From CAVQWH01 sp963718685 (GTDB taxonomy: Bacteria; Patescibacteriota; Saccharimonadia; Saccharimonadales; Saccharimonadaceae): 64,000 nt of DNA. Each line of letters opens with the position of its first letter. The stretch's first letter is position 1. The stretch spans positions 682,001 through 746,000 of the forward strand of contig OY970356.1 of the NCBI GenBank assembly GCA_963718685.1, in the 5' to 3' direction. Made by a program: the position numbers and the translations under genes. Shown one piece after another: positions 42,225-52,331 of the stretch. The notes under the pieces are model-generated. The model was not told the origin of the DNA. It ran no database searches and saw nothing but the letters and a program-made list of their open reading frames with translations.

Positions 42225-44861
42225 ATGATGTCGGCAAGAAGTCGAAAACCACAAAAAATAATCAGTCTTGTTTTAGCAGCTGTTATTTTCTGCTCCAGCG
42301 TAGTAACGCTTTTCACGCCTAGTGCCTCATATGCAGACTACAGCCCTGATAGTGTAAGCAGCCAGAATGACAGAACCATATTAATCGCTTTAGAACACTG
42401 TATTTCTGCTGGCGAGGTAGGATTTTTGCCGCAAGTCAGCGGCGCAGGAGTTAATAAAGACGACATAGGCGGTGTTGCTCTAGGAAATTCCGATGTGCCG
42501 GTAGGCTATGAGATTGACTCCAGCGATGGCAACGCTGCATGTACCGGCATTAGCCTGACCAGAGCTACCCGACCACTCAGCAAAGACTCTCACTGGTTCT
42601 TTAACCAAATTTATGATCTTGCGCATCCTACAACTAGCGGAGATACTCTTTACTATCCGATGAGGTCTGGTTTTTCGACTGACAATCTTGTTACAAAACT
42701 AAAAAACCTCACGCCGGCAGCAGCTAAGCCTCCTGTAAAGGGTAAAGAAAAAGAGCGTCGTGTGGCCAGAGCTTTTTGGTTGTGTAACGAAGAGGTGCCG
42801 GCAGGTAAGACCCCGGAAAGAACTAACAATAAGATAGGCGGGAAAGTTTATCAATATAAAGATGGTATAAGCGGAGGTAGCCAATTTAGTGTCGGCTATG
42901 ATCTAGAAGCGAGTAACGGTAAGTATACATGTAACACTCTTTTGCACTGGGGGAATGAGACCTGGCTAGCTCAAGCCCTTAAAGACTACCCCGCCAACAG
43001 CTTCAGCGGCTCTGGCACTGGAGCTCCACCGGGCGCCACTGGTGGTAGCAGCGACTCTTCTTGCCAAGGCGGTGCACTAGGCTGGATTCTCTGCCCGATG
43101 ATTGACTTACTCTCTCAAACCACCAAGTTTGCCGCCAATATGGTAGATAATCTGCTGCGATTTAGGGTCTTAGCACAAGAGGCTGCCAGCGGCGATCAGA
43201 CAATTCTGAACGCATGGCAAGGTGTGCTCAGTGTAGCTAATATTTTTCTGGTTCTAGCCTTTTTGATAATTATCTTTTCCCAGTCAACGTCACTAGGTCT
43301 TTCCAACTATGGCATCAAACGCATGCTGCCAAGGCTCATACTTGCGGCTATTCTTATTAATATCTCGTTCTACATTTGTGCATTTTTGGTAGACATTAGC
43401 AACATAGTCGGCAGCAGCGTCTTGGGCTTTTTAACAGGGCCGGGGACAATCGGCAACGCCTTCAGCTCTGGCATTGACCAGTCTGGCGGCTTTGCTCAGG
43501 CGCTGGTTGGCGGCGTGGCAATCGTAGCAATTATATTCTTCTTCCTCTTGCCGGTGTTGTTAGCCATCCTCTTGGTACTGCTTTTGCTTATAGCCCGCTT
43601 GGTAATTTTAGGAGTATTAATAGTAGTCTCGCCACTGGCTTTTGCAGCGTGGCTGCTACCAAATACCGAGAGCTACTTTAAAAAATGGTGGGATTTATTT
43701 ACGAAATTACTGTTTATATACCCGGTAATTATGGCTATTTTTGGTGCTTCGATATTGTTTTCAAAAATTACCACAGACCTTGCGCCACACCACGATAAGA
43801 CCCTTGCTAACCTTATTTCACTGGCTATCTTGGCAATCCCGCTATTTGCTTTGCCAAAAATCCTCATGTCAACCAACTCCATGATGGGCCAGGTTGGCAA
43901 CCTGGGACAAAAATTTAATAAAGCTATCGAAGGCAGCAAGTTCGGCCAAGGTGTCAAAGCACGTGGCCGGGCCTACGGTAAGTTTGGCGCACTAGGCGCG
44001 GCCGGTGCAGCTCAATTCGGAGCTAAGAAAGCTGGCGGTGCAGTTAACAGTCGTTGGGGTGGCAGAGGAGTGGCTCGCAGTCGGGCAGGTTATGTCGCCC
44101 ATGGTGCAGTTTTAGGAGCTAAGAAAGTCGGCGGCGCAGCCAGCGCAGCAGGCAGAGGGGTTAAAAAAGTAGGTGACTTTGACAGAGGCGTAGTAGAAGC
44201 TGCTGAAGCCCGCAAGCGACAGAAAGAGACGGATAGAGCTAAGAGAATGTATGGCCTGGCCGCCGATGAAAAAAGCATAGGAGGAAAAGCGTTGCGAGCA
44301 TATGGCGGTAGGGACTTTGCTGATTACGTAGCAAGTAAGCGCGAATCAGCGTTTGACGAACGAGTGGGTCAAATTCAATCTAAGATGAAGCTTGAAGACC
44401 AGAGTGTTGAAAAGATTGCTGAAGCAATGCGCGAAGCCCTGACAGGCGGGGATCGTGAAACTACCCGAGCCGCTTTTAACCAGCTAACCATGATGGGCGG
44501 TTTTGGTAAGGGCGCAGCGGCAGAAGTTTTGCAAACTACCACATTTAGCCCGGACATGGACGCTACTGTTAACAACGCCGTTGACGCCAATTACTCGTCT
44601 AACGTTGAAAAAGAAGGCCTCATCGCAAAAGGACGCGCCGATGGAGGTCAATTTGCAGTACGAGACAAGAATGGGGTTGTTACAGGAAGCCTCGGCGGCT
44701 TATCACCCGAGCAACTAGCTGGCCAAACTGAAAAGTCTCTAAAAAGAGCTGGGGCTGGCGTTAGCCGCGAAACTGCTAAGGCTGTCGTAGGGAGCGACAT
44801 ACTAAAAGCTAAGGTTGCAAGCCCAGAGGCACTAAAAGAGCTTGAAAGAATTGCGCAATAA
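42225..44861 (+). CDS. VirB6/TrbL-like membrane channel protein
   Basis: About 878 residues. A signal peptide (RSRKPQK then hydrophobic, ASYA) is followed by an extracytoplasmic domain of about 250 residues with several Cys. A membrane block of about six to seven helices follows (about residues 325-540), including AWLLPNTESYFKKWWDLF, typical of VirB6-like proteins. The cytosolic C-terminus (about 300 residues) is rich in Ala, Gly, Arg and Lys. It would form the inner-membrane channel of a type IV secretion machine. The ATG at 42225 gives the best signal peptide; a GTG at 42189 is possible. Confidence 0.83.
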   Translation: MMSARSRKPQKIISLVLAAVIFCSSVVTLFTPSASYADYSPDSVSSQNDRTILIALEHCISAGEVGFLPQVSGAGVNKDDIGGVALGNSDVPVGYEIDSSDGNAACTGISLTRATRPLSKDSHWFFNQIYDLAHPTTSGDTLYYPMRSGFSTDNLVTKLKNLTPAAAKPPVKGKEKERRVARAFWLCNEEVPAGKTPERTNNKIGGKVYQYKDGISGGSQFSVGYDLEASNGKYTCNTLLHWGNETWLAQALKDYPANSFSGSGTGAPPGATGGSSDSSCQGGALGWILCPMIDLLSQTTKFAANMVDNLLRFRVLAQEAASGDQTILNAWQGVLSVANIFLVLAFLIIIFSQSTSLGLSNYGIKRMLPRLILAAILINISFYICAFLVDISNIVGSSVLGFLTGPGTIGNAFSSGIDQSGGFAQALVGGVAIVAIIFFFLLPVLLAILLVLLLLIARLVILGVLIVVSPLAFAAWLLPNTESYFKKWWDLFTKLLFIYPVIMAIFGASILFSKITTDLAPHHDKTLANLISLAILAIPLFALPKILMSTNSMMGQVGNLGQKFNKAIEGSKFGQGVKARGRAYGKFGALGAAGAAQFGAKKAGGAVNSRWGGRGVARSRAGYVAHGAVLGAKKVGGAASAAGRGVKKVGDFDRGVVEAAEARKRQKETDRAKRMYGLAADEKSIGGKALRAYGGRDFADYVASKRESAFDERVGQIQSKMKLEDQSVEKIAEAMREALTGGDRETTRAAFNQLTMMGGFGKGAAAEVLQTTTFSPDMDATVNNAVDANYSSNVEKEGLIAKGRADGGQFAVRDKNGVVTGSLGGLSPEQLAGQTEKSLKRAGAGVSRETAKAVVGSDILKAKVASPEALKELERIAQ

Positions 44862-44876
44862 AAGTGGGTAAATAAT

Positions 44877-46280
44877 TTAGCTTTTAGAAGCCTGCTTTTC
44901 TTCAGCTTCTTTTTTGCGCTGCTCTTCCTGTTTTTTTATACCTTCTATAGTTTCCTTGGCTCTGCGCTTTCTTAAGAAGTGGCGCACGCCACCAAGCGCT
45001 GCCAAAACCTCAGGGTCTTTTTTAAATAATGCTCTTCGAACCACCGCTTCGCCAAAGTACTTGGAAGCACCTAATCCGCGGATTTTTTCACCAGTAAGCT
45101 CCACAGCCCTTTGTTCCAAGTCGCGGGCTTTGTTCTCGCTGTGCGCAGCGCCCATAAGATGCCAGCCCTGGGCAGCCCTTGCCTGCGCCTCCTCATACTG
45201 ATCGTCCGAACTATTAAAAAGTTCTTTAGCTTCTTTTCGAAGTTTTCTAGCTTCGCTATCTAATTTAGCTATTTTTTTTAGTTTGGCGCGATGAGCTTCT
45301 CTACTATCGGTCTCTAACTCGTCGTCCTCATTAGGCTCTCGCAATTTTTCCCCGGCTTCTTCATCAATATCCCCGGCTTGTTTTTTAAGTTCCCGGGCTC
45401 TGTCTTCAGTTTGAGCTGATTCCATAAGATGCCAGCCTTTTTCCGTTTCTTCTTCAGATTTTTTAGCTGCCTTGTCCGCCTTGTCGATCTGCCCTAAGCT
45501 TTCTTCAGCGCCCTCGTAGGCCGAGTCAATTACAGCACCTATCACCGGGTTGCGCTTATAGCCAAATCTTATATTTTCAGCTACTTCTAGCTTTCGGTGA
45601 GGTTGATCAACTTTATCTGCTATGTCTCGCATCACTTGATCGTGTGCAAGCGTATTGCGTATCCAAAGTTGAGATAAGCTGCGCTGCTTGCGCACCTTGC
45701 TGGTACGAATTCGCGAAGCGGCTTCTATAGCTAAATCCAAGTTGCCGCTATCCGCAGCTTCGTGAGCTATTGCTTGCAGAGTTCTCATTCGCTTGGTAGG
45801 CCGATTCATAGCATCGGCTTCGTCTATTTGTTGCTGTAAAGTCTCCCGCGTCTGCCTGTCTTCTCCTCCAGCAGCCTCGTTGTAGTCTTTGTAGGTGTTG
45901 TGGTGAGTGCCGCCCATTTCTTCAACAAACTCCGGGGAACCTGGGAGTATAAGCTTATCGGCCGCGTTAGGGTCAATTTCTCTCCGTCCTGGAATTACTA
46001 GCTCAGGAGATTCGGCCGCACTCTCAGGATTAAACGGTTCTTCGTTGTGATCTACTAAATCTTTGGGGTCTTGCGGTTCTGTGTAGTTATGGGGCACAAT
46101 TTCTTTAGGCTCCGCGCTATCGTCAGGCTTCTCTTGGCCTGGAATAACCAGATCTTTAACGTCCACATTTTCTACAGGTTCGTCTTCGCCGGGAATAATC
46201 AAATCACGAGGTTCTTCCTCGCTTTCAGAATTAAATGGCTCGCCATTAGGGGCCAGTAGTTGTGGTGGACGTTCTGACAT
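44877..46280 (-). CDS. Hypothetical repeat and coiled-coil protein of the secretion island
   Basis: 467 residues, highly charged. The first 130 residues repeat an LVIPG-x-x-E/R-x-P motif (DLIIPGEDEP, DLVIPGQEKP, ELVIPGRREI, KLILPGSPEF). The rest is helical with coiled-coil character and contains two copies of a segment starting GWHLM (GWHLMESAQTEDRAREL and GWHLMGAAHSENKARDL). It has no signal or membrane segment, so it is probably cytosolic. It is encoded on the minus strand inside an otherwise plus-strand run. A strong leaderless promoter precedes the ATG at 46280. Confidence 0.7.
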   Translation of the reverse strand: MSERPPQLLAPNGEPFNSESEEEPRDLIIPGEDEPVENVDVKDLVIPGQEKPDDSAEPKEIVPHNYTEPQDPKDLVDHNEEPFNPESAAESPELVIPGRREIDPNAADKLILPGSPEFVEEMGGTHHNTYKDYNEAAGGEDRQTRETLQQQIDEADAMNRPTKRMRTLQAIAHEAADSGNLDLAIEAASRIRTSKVRKQRSLSQLWIRNTLAHDQVMRDIADKVDQPHRKLEVAENIRFGYKRNPVIGAVIDSAYEGAEESLGQIDKADKAAKKSEEETEKGWHLMESAQTEDRARELKKQAGDIDEEAGEKLREPNEDDELETDSREAHRAKLKKIAKLDSEARKLRKEAKELFNSSDDQYEEAQARAAQGWHLMGAAHSENKARDLEQRAVELTGEKIRGLGASKYFGEAVVRRALFKKDPEVLAALGGVRHFLRKRRAKETIEGIKKQEEQRKKEAEEKQASKS

Positions 46281-46287
46281 ACCTTTA

Positions 46288-46316
46288 TATATAGCATAAG
46301 CTTTACAAAATGTCAA
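46288..46316 (-). promoter_or_regulatory. Leaderless promoter of the LVIPG-repeat protein
   Basis: On the minus strand TTGACA (46311-46316) and TATATA (46288-46293) are spaced by 17 nt, and the -10 is extended by TGC. The ATG begins 8 nt after the -10 box, so the transcript should start at or next to the initiation codon. This is the clearest complete promoter of the leaderless type in the window. Confidence 0.75.
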
Positions 46317-46369
46317 CTATTTGTGCTCTGTTATTTACCTCTTGTGTGATAGACTGTAACATAAGAATT

Positions 46370-47296
46370 ATGGCAGTTTATAAAGTTCCCCAGGATGTCG
46401 AAGCCGACGACAAGCTCCTCGGTCCATTTAGCTTCCGGCAATTTATTTACCTGATAGTAGTAGCAATTGCCTGTTTCATGGCTTATGCGTTGAGCCAAAT
46501 ATTCATCGGCTTAATAGTAGTGCCTCTGCCATTTATTTTATTCTTTGGCGCCTTGGCTTTGCCGCTTAGAAAAGATCAGCCCATGGAGGCTTACTTGCTA
46601 GCTTTAGTGCAGTTTTATCTAAAGCCTAAAATGCGCTTATGGAAGCCTGACGGGCAGTTGGCGACCGTAGAAATTACCGCACCTAAAACTATTGAGACAA
46701 AGCGCACCAAAGATATTTCTGGTGATGAAGCTTCAGAGCGGTTTTCTTACCTTGCGCAAGTTATGGATACTAAGGGCTGGGCTTCGCGTGGCGTGCTTGA
46801 CGAGTCGGGCACTTCACTCAATCAGCAGTCTACCGAAGATAGTCAAGCCGCAGAAGACGCCTTGGATGAAACTGCTTCAGTAGCTCGATCTTTTGACAGT
46901 CTTATAGACAAGCAAGCTAGCGCTCGGCGGGAAAAGCTTACCGCAAGCCTTAAATCCGCTAAAGCACCTAGCACCAAGAAGTCTACTCCAAAAGCCAAGG
47001 TCGACAGCAAGCAGTCTACACCGGCAAATAAGGATGAGGGGGAAGAGCCAGCCATACACTATTCGCCGTATCCTACTGACATGCACCAAAAGATAGTGCA
47101 GCCCATAGGAAAAAATTCAGAATCCCCAACTAAAAAAACTAAGCCGAAAAACACAAGCGAAAAGCCTAGCGATGAAGAGCCGTCACCTGATATAATTAAC
47201 CTGGCAAATACTCCGTTCACCATTAGCACGATCGCGCACGAAGCCAAGCGCATTAAAGATAAAGAGGCCGAAGAGGTGGTTATATCGCTTCACTAG
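46370..47296 (+). CDS. PrgI family protein
   Basis: 308 residues. The first 100 match the PrgI family: VYKVPQDVEADDKLLGPFSFRQFIYL, then two transmembrane helices, then RKDQPMEAYLLALVQFYLKPKMRLW. The remaining 200 residues are Lys/Ser/Pro-rich and probably disordered in the cytosol. PrgI proteins sit next to VirB4 in Gram-positive conjugation systems. The ATG at 46370 is chosen because the family sequence begins there, and TGTAACAT lies 7 nt upstream. Confidence 0.88.
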   Translation: MAVYKVPQDVEADDKLLGPFSFRQFIYLIVVAIACFMAYALSQIFIGLIVVPLPFILFFGALALPLRKDQPMEAYLLALVQFYLKPKMRLWKPDGQLATVEITAPKTIETKRTKDISGDEASERFSYLAQVMDTKGWASRGVLDESGTSLNQQSTEDSQAAEDALDETASVARSFDSLIDKQASARREKLTASLKSAKAPSTKKSTPKAKVDSKQSTPANKDEGEEPAIHYSPYPTDMHQKIVQPIGKNSESPTKKTKPKNTSEKPSDEEPSPDIINLANTPFTISTIAHEAKRIKDKEAEEVVISLH

Positions 47297-47338
47297 GGCT
47301 TATATTTCGAATTTATAGGGGGCAAAGACAAATCAAAC

Positions 47339-48265
47339 ATGCAGCCGGAACAGCAAAAAAACCAGGCACCGCAAACCACAGCAGAGACAGCTAGCTCTGC
47401 TAATAATGCTGCCCCGGCTCAAGCCCCCCAGGCTCAACCACAAGCTAACTCTCAACCTACGCCAACTACACAACCTGCCCAACCCAATGCTCCCGCGCCA
47501 AATCAACAGCCCACCCAAAAACCCCAGACGGCTCCAGCTCCAAAAAACCCCAACAGTACTCAAAATACCCTGTTAATTTCCGAGCTTAGGGATAATATGG
47601 TGGTTCTAAATGACGGCAGCTTTCGCGCTGTTATTGTTTGCAAGTCTATCAACTTCGACCTTATGAGCTCCAGCGAACGTGAATCAATTGAGTTTGCTTA
47701 CCAAAGCTTTTTAAACTCTCTGTATTTCCCCGTGCAAATTCTAGTGCGCTCGCAGCGCATAGATATCGGTCCTTACCTTGACCGCCTGGCTAACATTCGC
47801 CGCTCACAAGAGAACATGTTGCTTGGCGTGCTTATGGACAATTACATAGATTTTATCGACACATTATCCGAAGAGGCTAATATTATGGATAAAAGCTTTT
47901 TCGTAGTAGTCCCTTACTACCCAACCGGCGATGTTGACGCTCTGGTAAAAAGCAGTAAAGGTTTTTTCAGCGCGCTCTTTAAGCCTCAAAAACAAGGAGC
48001 CATTAAGATTGATCAAGCCGCCTACGACAAAGCCAAAGACGAAGTTAAAACTCGCGTAAGTGCTACTTTAAGCGGCCTATTCCAAATGGGGGTTCGCTCA
48101 GCTCAGCTCAGCACTAAAGAACTCGGCGAGCTTTATTACAACTTCTATAATCCCGATACGGCAGTGCGCGAACCGCTAGGTAATTTTGAAGATGTGACTA
48201 ACACATTTGTGCGCAAAGGCGAGGGCGAAGCCTCGCAACCACACCTGCAAGAGGGGACGATGTAA
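47339..48265 (+). CDS. VirB4-like N-terminal domain protein (TraC-like)
   Basis: 308 residues. A Gln/Pro/Ala-rich disordered tail of about 75 residues precedes a domain corresponding to the N-terminal half of VirB4/TraC ATPases (from SELRDNMVVLNDGSFRAVI, through SINFDLMSSSERESIEFAY, to PNPYY-like YYPTGDVDALV). It has no Walker motifs. The next gene begins immediately and supplies the ATPase, so this is half of a split VirB4. Confidence 0.8.
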   Translation: MQPEQQKNQAPQTTAETASSANNAAPAQAPQAQPQANSQPTPTTQPAQPNAPAPNQQPTQKPQTAPAPKNPNSTQNTLLISELRDNMVVLNDGSFRAVIVCKSINFDLMSSSERESIEFAYQSFLNSLYFPVQILVRSQRIDIGPYLDRLANIRRSQENMLLGVLMDNYIDFIDTLSEEANIMDKSFFVVVPYYPTGDVDALVKSSKGFFSALFKPQKQGAIKIDQAAYDKAKDEVKTRVSATLSGLFQMGVRSAQLSTKELGELYYNFYNPDTAVREPLGNFEDVTNTFVRKGEGEASQPHLQEGTM

Positions 48266-50143
48266 ATGGCTTTGTTTGGCAAAAAGAAAACTGATCCGGT
48301 TAATGTTGCTGCTCAGCAACGTGCACGTGAGCAAACCGAAGTTGAACAAGCCTTTTTAAAGGGCATTACAACTCTGCGCGACCTAATAGCACCGAGTAGT
48401 ATTGAGCTGCATTCAAGCTACTTTCGACTCGGCACGCGCTATGGCCGCACTATTTACGTTTATGCCTACCCGCGCCAAATCTATACCGGCTGGCTAAGCG
48501 CCATTATCAATGCCGACGAAGTTCTGGACATCAGCATGTTTATCTACCCTGTTGAAAGCCAAGTGGTGCTTAACAACTTGCGCAAAAAAGTAACTCAGCT
48601 GGAAGCCACCAACTCAATCAACATCGAAAAGGGTAGAACCCGTGATCCGCAGCTCGACGCAGCCATCCAGGACGCCGAGGAATTGCGCGATCAACTTCAA
48701 GTTGGCGCCGAACGATTTTTCCGCTACGGACTTTACATAACCATTTATGCCGACAGCTTAGATGAGCTTGGTTTTGTGCAGCATAAGATTGAAAACATTC
48801 TTGGCCAACAGTTGGTTTTCTCTAAAGTAGCCTCCAGCCAACACGAACAGAGCCTTCACAGTACGGCGCCGCAAATGACCGACAAGCTACAGATTCGCCA
48901 CAACATGAACACCGGCGCAATCTCGAGCAGTTTTCCTTTCACCAGCGCCGACCTTACCCAAGAAAAAGGCGTGCTTTACGGCATTAACATGCACAATAAC
49001 GGCTTGGTCATATTCGACAGGTTCAGCCTGGAAAACGCTAACATGGTGGTGTTTGCAAAGTCTGGTGCCGGTAAATCTTTTGCCGTAAAGCTAGAAGCTC
49101 TGCGTAGCATGATGACAGGTTCCGATATTGTGATAGTCGATCCCGAAAACGAATACCAAAAGTTAGCCGAAGCCGTCGGCGGCAGTTATATACGCCTGAG
49201 CTTAAACTCTGATGTGCGCATTAATCCGTTCGACTTGCCGCAAGTCATCGACACCGAAGATGCTGACGATGCGTTGCGGGCTAATTTAGTCACACTTCAT
49301 GGGCTTCTAAGGTTGATGTTAAGTAACCAAGCACAGCCTTTGACGCCGAACGAAGAGGCTGACCTTGACCAAGCTTTAATCGATACTTACGCAAGAGCCG
49401 GTATTACCAGCGATCCGCTTACACATCAATCGCCTCCGCCGACTATCAGTGATTTATACGAAACTCTTCTTCATATGGGCGACAACGGGCCTAGCCTAGC
49501 TCAACGTTTGCGCAAATTTACCAGCGGAACTTTTGCCGGTATATTCAGCCAGCAATCCAATATCGATATCAATAACACTATGGTGGTGTTTAACATACGC
49601 GACCTTGAAGAAGAGCTGCGTCCTGTAGCTATGTACATTGTGTTAAGCCATGTTTGGAATATTACCCGCAGCAACCAAAAGAAGCGTCTTTTGATAGTCG
49701 ACGAGGCGTGGCAGCTAATGAAATATGAAGACTCAGCTAACTTTCTGTTTAGCCTAGCTAAACGTGCCCGCAAATATTACCTTGGCCTTACTACCATTAG
49801 CCAAGATGTTGAGGATTTCATGGGGAGCAAAATGGGGCGCGCTATTGTAGCCAACTCAAGCATGCAGCTGCTTCTCAAGCAATCAACCAGCGCAGTTGAT
49901 GTGCTGGCCGACGTATTCAAATTGACCGACGAAGAGCGCAAAAGGTTAAGTAGTTTCCCGGTAGGCCAAGGGTTATTCTTTGCCGGCCAAAACCACGTTC
50001 ACATGCAAGTTGTAGCCAGCCAAACCGAGCATGAACTCATTACCACTACCCCCCAACAACAGGTTCAAGACCAGGAAGTACCCCTTGAAAACAAATCCGA
50101 GGCGACTCCTCAAGCCGGTTATTTAGATCAAACAGAGCATTAA
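48266..50143 (+). CDS. virB4: VirB4-family conjugation ATPase
   Basis: 625 residues. Walker A FAKSGAGKSFAVK near residue 270, Walker B LLIVDEAWQLM near 480, and the following KYYLGLTTISQDVEDF segment are typical of VirB4/TraE/TraC ATPases that energise pilus assembly and substrate transfer. It follows the TraC-like N-terminal protein with no gap. GAGGGG precedes the ATG. It is cytosolic and probably docks on PrgI and VirB6. Confidence 0.95.
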   Translation: MALFGKKKTDPVNVAAQQRAREQTEVEQAFLKGITTLRDLIAPSSIELHSSYFRLGTRYGRTIYVYAYPRQIYTGWLSAIINADEVLDISMFIYPVESQVVLNNLRKKVTQLEATNSINIEKGRTRDPQLDAAIQDAEELRDQLQVGAERFFRYGLYITIYADSLDELGFVQHKIENILGQQLVFSKVASSQHEQSLHSTAPQMTDKLQIRHNMNTGAISSSFPFTSADLTQEKGVLYGINMHNNGLVIFDRFSLENANMVVFAKSGAGKSFAVKLEALRSMMTGSDIVIVDPENEYQKLAEAVGGSYIRLSLNSDVRINPFDLPQVIDTEDADDALRANLVTLHGLLRLMLSNQAQPLTPNEEADLDQALIDTYARAGITSDPLTHQSPPPTISDLYETLLHMGDNGPSLAQRLRKFTSGTFAGIFSQQSNIDINNTMVVFNIRDLEEELRPVAMYIVLSHVWNITRSNQKKRLLIVDEAWQLMKYEDSANFLFSLAKRARKYYLGLTTISQDVEDFMGSKMGRAIVANSSMQLLLKQSTSAVDVLADVFKLTDEERKRLSSFPVGQGLFFAGQNHVHMQVVASQTEHELITTTPQQQVQDQEVPLENKSEATPQAGYLDQTEH

Positions 50144-50156
50144 TTGAGCAAAAACC

Positions 50157-52331
50157 ATGCCAACAAAAATAAAGCCAGATGGTAGCCCAGAAACCAACCG
50201 CGACCCGGGAGACAAAGACTGGGAACAAAAAACTGCTCGCTATGACAGTCGCCACAGCGACCAAGACAGCCCATATGTTACGCCGGAACAGGCTGAAGAG
50301 CTGCAAGACCAAGTATATGGCTCTGACACCCAAGAAGGCTTGGCAGAGCAAGAACAAGCCGCGGCAGAGACGGGCTCCAGTGACGACATAGGCACTCGCG
50401 AGGCCACTGGCGATGCCGGCTGGACTACTAAGGTTGAGGGTGAAACTAAGGCAAAAGCTACCATCTTCACAAAGAAACGCAGCTTATGGGCGCTAATTGC
50501 CCTAGTAACGGCTAGTGCTGGCTTTGTGATGACCGGCATAATAACCCCAGCTATAACCTTGGTTAACTTCAAAGAAGTCATGGCGCGTAAGTTTTCTAAA
50601 GTTGAAAGTTCTGTCATAGACAGGCGCTCCAACCGCATTTTAGCTAAAAAGTTTACTAAGGATATAACTAGAGGTTGCGGGTTGGTGAAAATCAAATGCC
50701 GCTACAAAGGCATGACAAGCCGAGAAATCAAAAAGTTTAACCGTCGCAACATAGGTGAAGGCTGGAGAATTGAGTCAAAGGGCAGAAGTTTAGTGCCCCC
50801 TTTTAAAAACAAGGTGGAGCTACAAAAAATCTCTGGTGAAGGCAGCAATGTAAAGGTTGAAAAAGTGGTCGATGCCAGCAAAGTAAAGACAACTCTGCGC
50901 AAAGATCCCAGCCTGCAAAAATCCTTTAGAAACTTTAATAAAGGCAGAGTAAGTTTTTGGGCCGACAGCAAAGCCAGGTCGCTTTGGAAGAAGTTAGGAG
51001 TAAAGCTCTTTAAGCGCGCGCCGGAAGAAGGCAAAGGCAAGACCGAAGAAGAAAAACGCATATACCGCACTAATAAAGAGGTCAGCGACGTTGAGACCAA
51101 TGGCGAGGGACATTCTCCTAAAAACGCCGGAGCTGGAGACGCTGAAAAATATCTTGAAGATAGAGCCAACCAGCTATCTGAAGACGCTAACGATCCTTCA
51201 AGAACCATTCCCCCCGAACCAGATATTTCCAACCCTAAGGCAGTAGATGATTTGTATGGCAAAACCGCCAGCAACATTGAACACGCCAGCCCCGGTTTAC
51301 TCGGCGAAGTAGTGAACCCGGTTGCCAGTGCGATTTTTAATTACTGTATCGTAAAAGATTTAACCAAAGCTACGCTAAACATACGTAAAACACTTATAGT
51401 AATCCAGCTTGTTCGCTATGCAATTAACTTTGCTCGTCTGGCTGACCAAATTAAAGCAGGCAATGCCGGTGCTGACACCACCCAAGAAATCGGAGACATG
51501 ACAAGAGTTTTAACCGCTAAAGACGGCCTAGGAAGAACCGCTTTTGACTCATTCGGCTATAACTGGGCAGCTTACGGTAATCTTGGTGCTCGCGGCCCTA
51601 ATGAGGATATAACCAAATACCAAACCGGAGGCGGTCCGCCCGGACAACTAGGTGGCGTAGTGACCGCGGCTACTAGCCTGATTCCCGATGGACTCTGCAA
51701 GGCTGCAACTAGCCCTCTTGTAACGTTTGGGTTGTTAATTGGCCAGCTTGCTCTTGCGCTTTCAACCTTAGGCTTAGGTAATGTAGCGGAAGAAGCTGCC
51801 AGCGTCGGGGCTTCGCAAGGACTAAAGGCGGGAATTAAATTTATAACCGACAAAGCAATTGCTAAAGTTTTGGAAGGATTAGCAAAAGACGAACTTAAGA
51901 ACACTGCTAAGACTATTATTACCCACAGGTTCACGCGCATAGTTACTGCCTTGGGGGCGACCTTCGCCTTCTTCCATTACGCTGTTCCGCCGATGATTGG
52001 CTTGATAGCCCGGGCAATCACCGGCACCACCGTAACCGGCGACACCCACGGACCAGATGCTGGCAACGCCGCAGTTTCGGGTTTTGGAGCGTCTGGCGCG
52101 GCCAGTGGTCGCGCCCATGGCTTAGCCTTCCTTAATAAAACTGATGCTGTTAAAAGCAATCAAGCGGCCAGCGCCTACGACAAACACCTGGCAAAAATTG
52201 ACAGTATCAACCAATTTAGCCTTAACGACCCAAATTCGTTTGCCACTAAATTAGCCATGGCAGCCCTGCCTTACACATCGCAGTTGTCATTCGCCGGCGC
52301 ACCCGACAACTTTGGCAGGCTTTTCGCTTAG
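50157..52331 (+). CDS. Large membrane protein of the secretion island (5' part of a frameshifted gene?)
   Basis: 724 residues. A charged cytosolic N-terminus (about 100) precedes a TM helix (LWALIALVTASAGFVMTGII), a basic extracytoplasmic domain, several more hydrophobic segments (about 410-560 and 610-640) and a final soluble part. No known domain is recognised. The frame ends at TAG 52329-52331 just after a T-rich stretch. One-base slippage there continues in frame with the next ORF, so this and the VanY-like ORF are probably one protein of about 1,050 residues. Confidence 0.7.
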   Translation: MPTKIKPDGSPETNRDPGDKDWEQKTARYDSRHSDQDSPYVTPEQAEELQDQVYGSDTQEGLAEQEQAAAETGSSDDIGTREATGDAGWTTKVEGETKAKATIFTKKRSLWALIALVTASAGFVMTGIITPAITLVNFKEVMARKFSKVESSVIDRRSNRILAKKFTKDITRGCGLVKIKCRYKGMTSREIKKFNRRNIGEGWRIESKGRSLVPPFKNKVELQKISGEGSNVKVEKVVDASKVKTTLRKDPSLQKSFRNFNKGRVSFWADSKARSLWKKLGVKLFKRAPEEGKGKTEEEKRIYRTNKEVSDVETNGEGHSPKNAGAGDAEKYLEDRANQLSEDANDPSRTIPPEPDISNPKAVDDLYGKTASNIEHASPGLLGEVVNPVASAIFNYCIVKDLTKATLNIRKTLIVIQLVRYAINFARLADQIKAGNAGADTTQEIGDMTRVLTAKDGLGRTAFDSFGYNWAAYGNLGARGPNEDITKYQTGGGPPGQLGGVVTAATSLIPDGLCKAATSPLVTFGLLIGQLALALSTLGLGNVAEEAASVGASQGLKAGIKFITDKAIAKVLEGLAKDELKNTAKTIITHRFTRIVTALGATFAFFHYAVPPMIGLIARAITGTTVTGDTHGPDAGNAAVSGFGASGAASGRAHGLAFLNKTDAVKSNQAASAYDKHLAKIDSINQFSLNDPNSFATKLAMAALPYTSQLSFAGAPDNFGRLFA

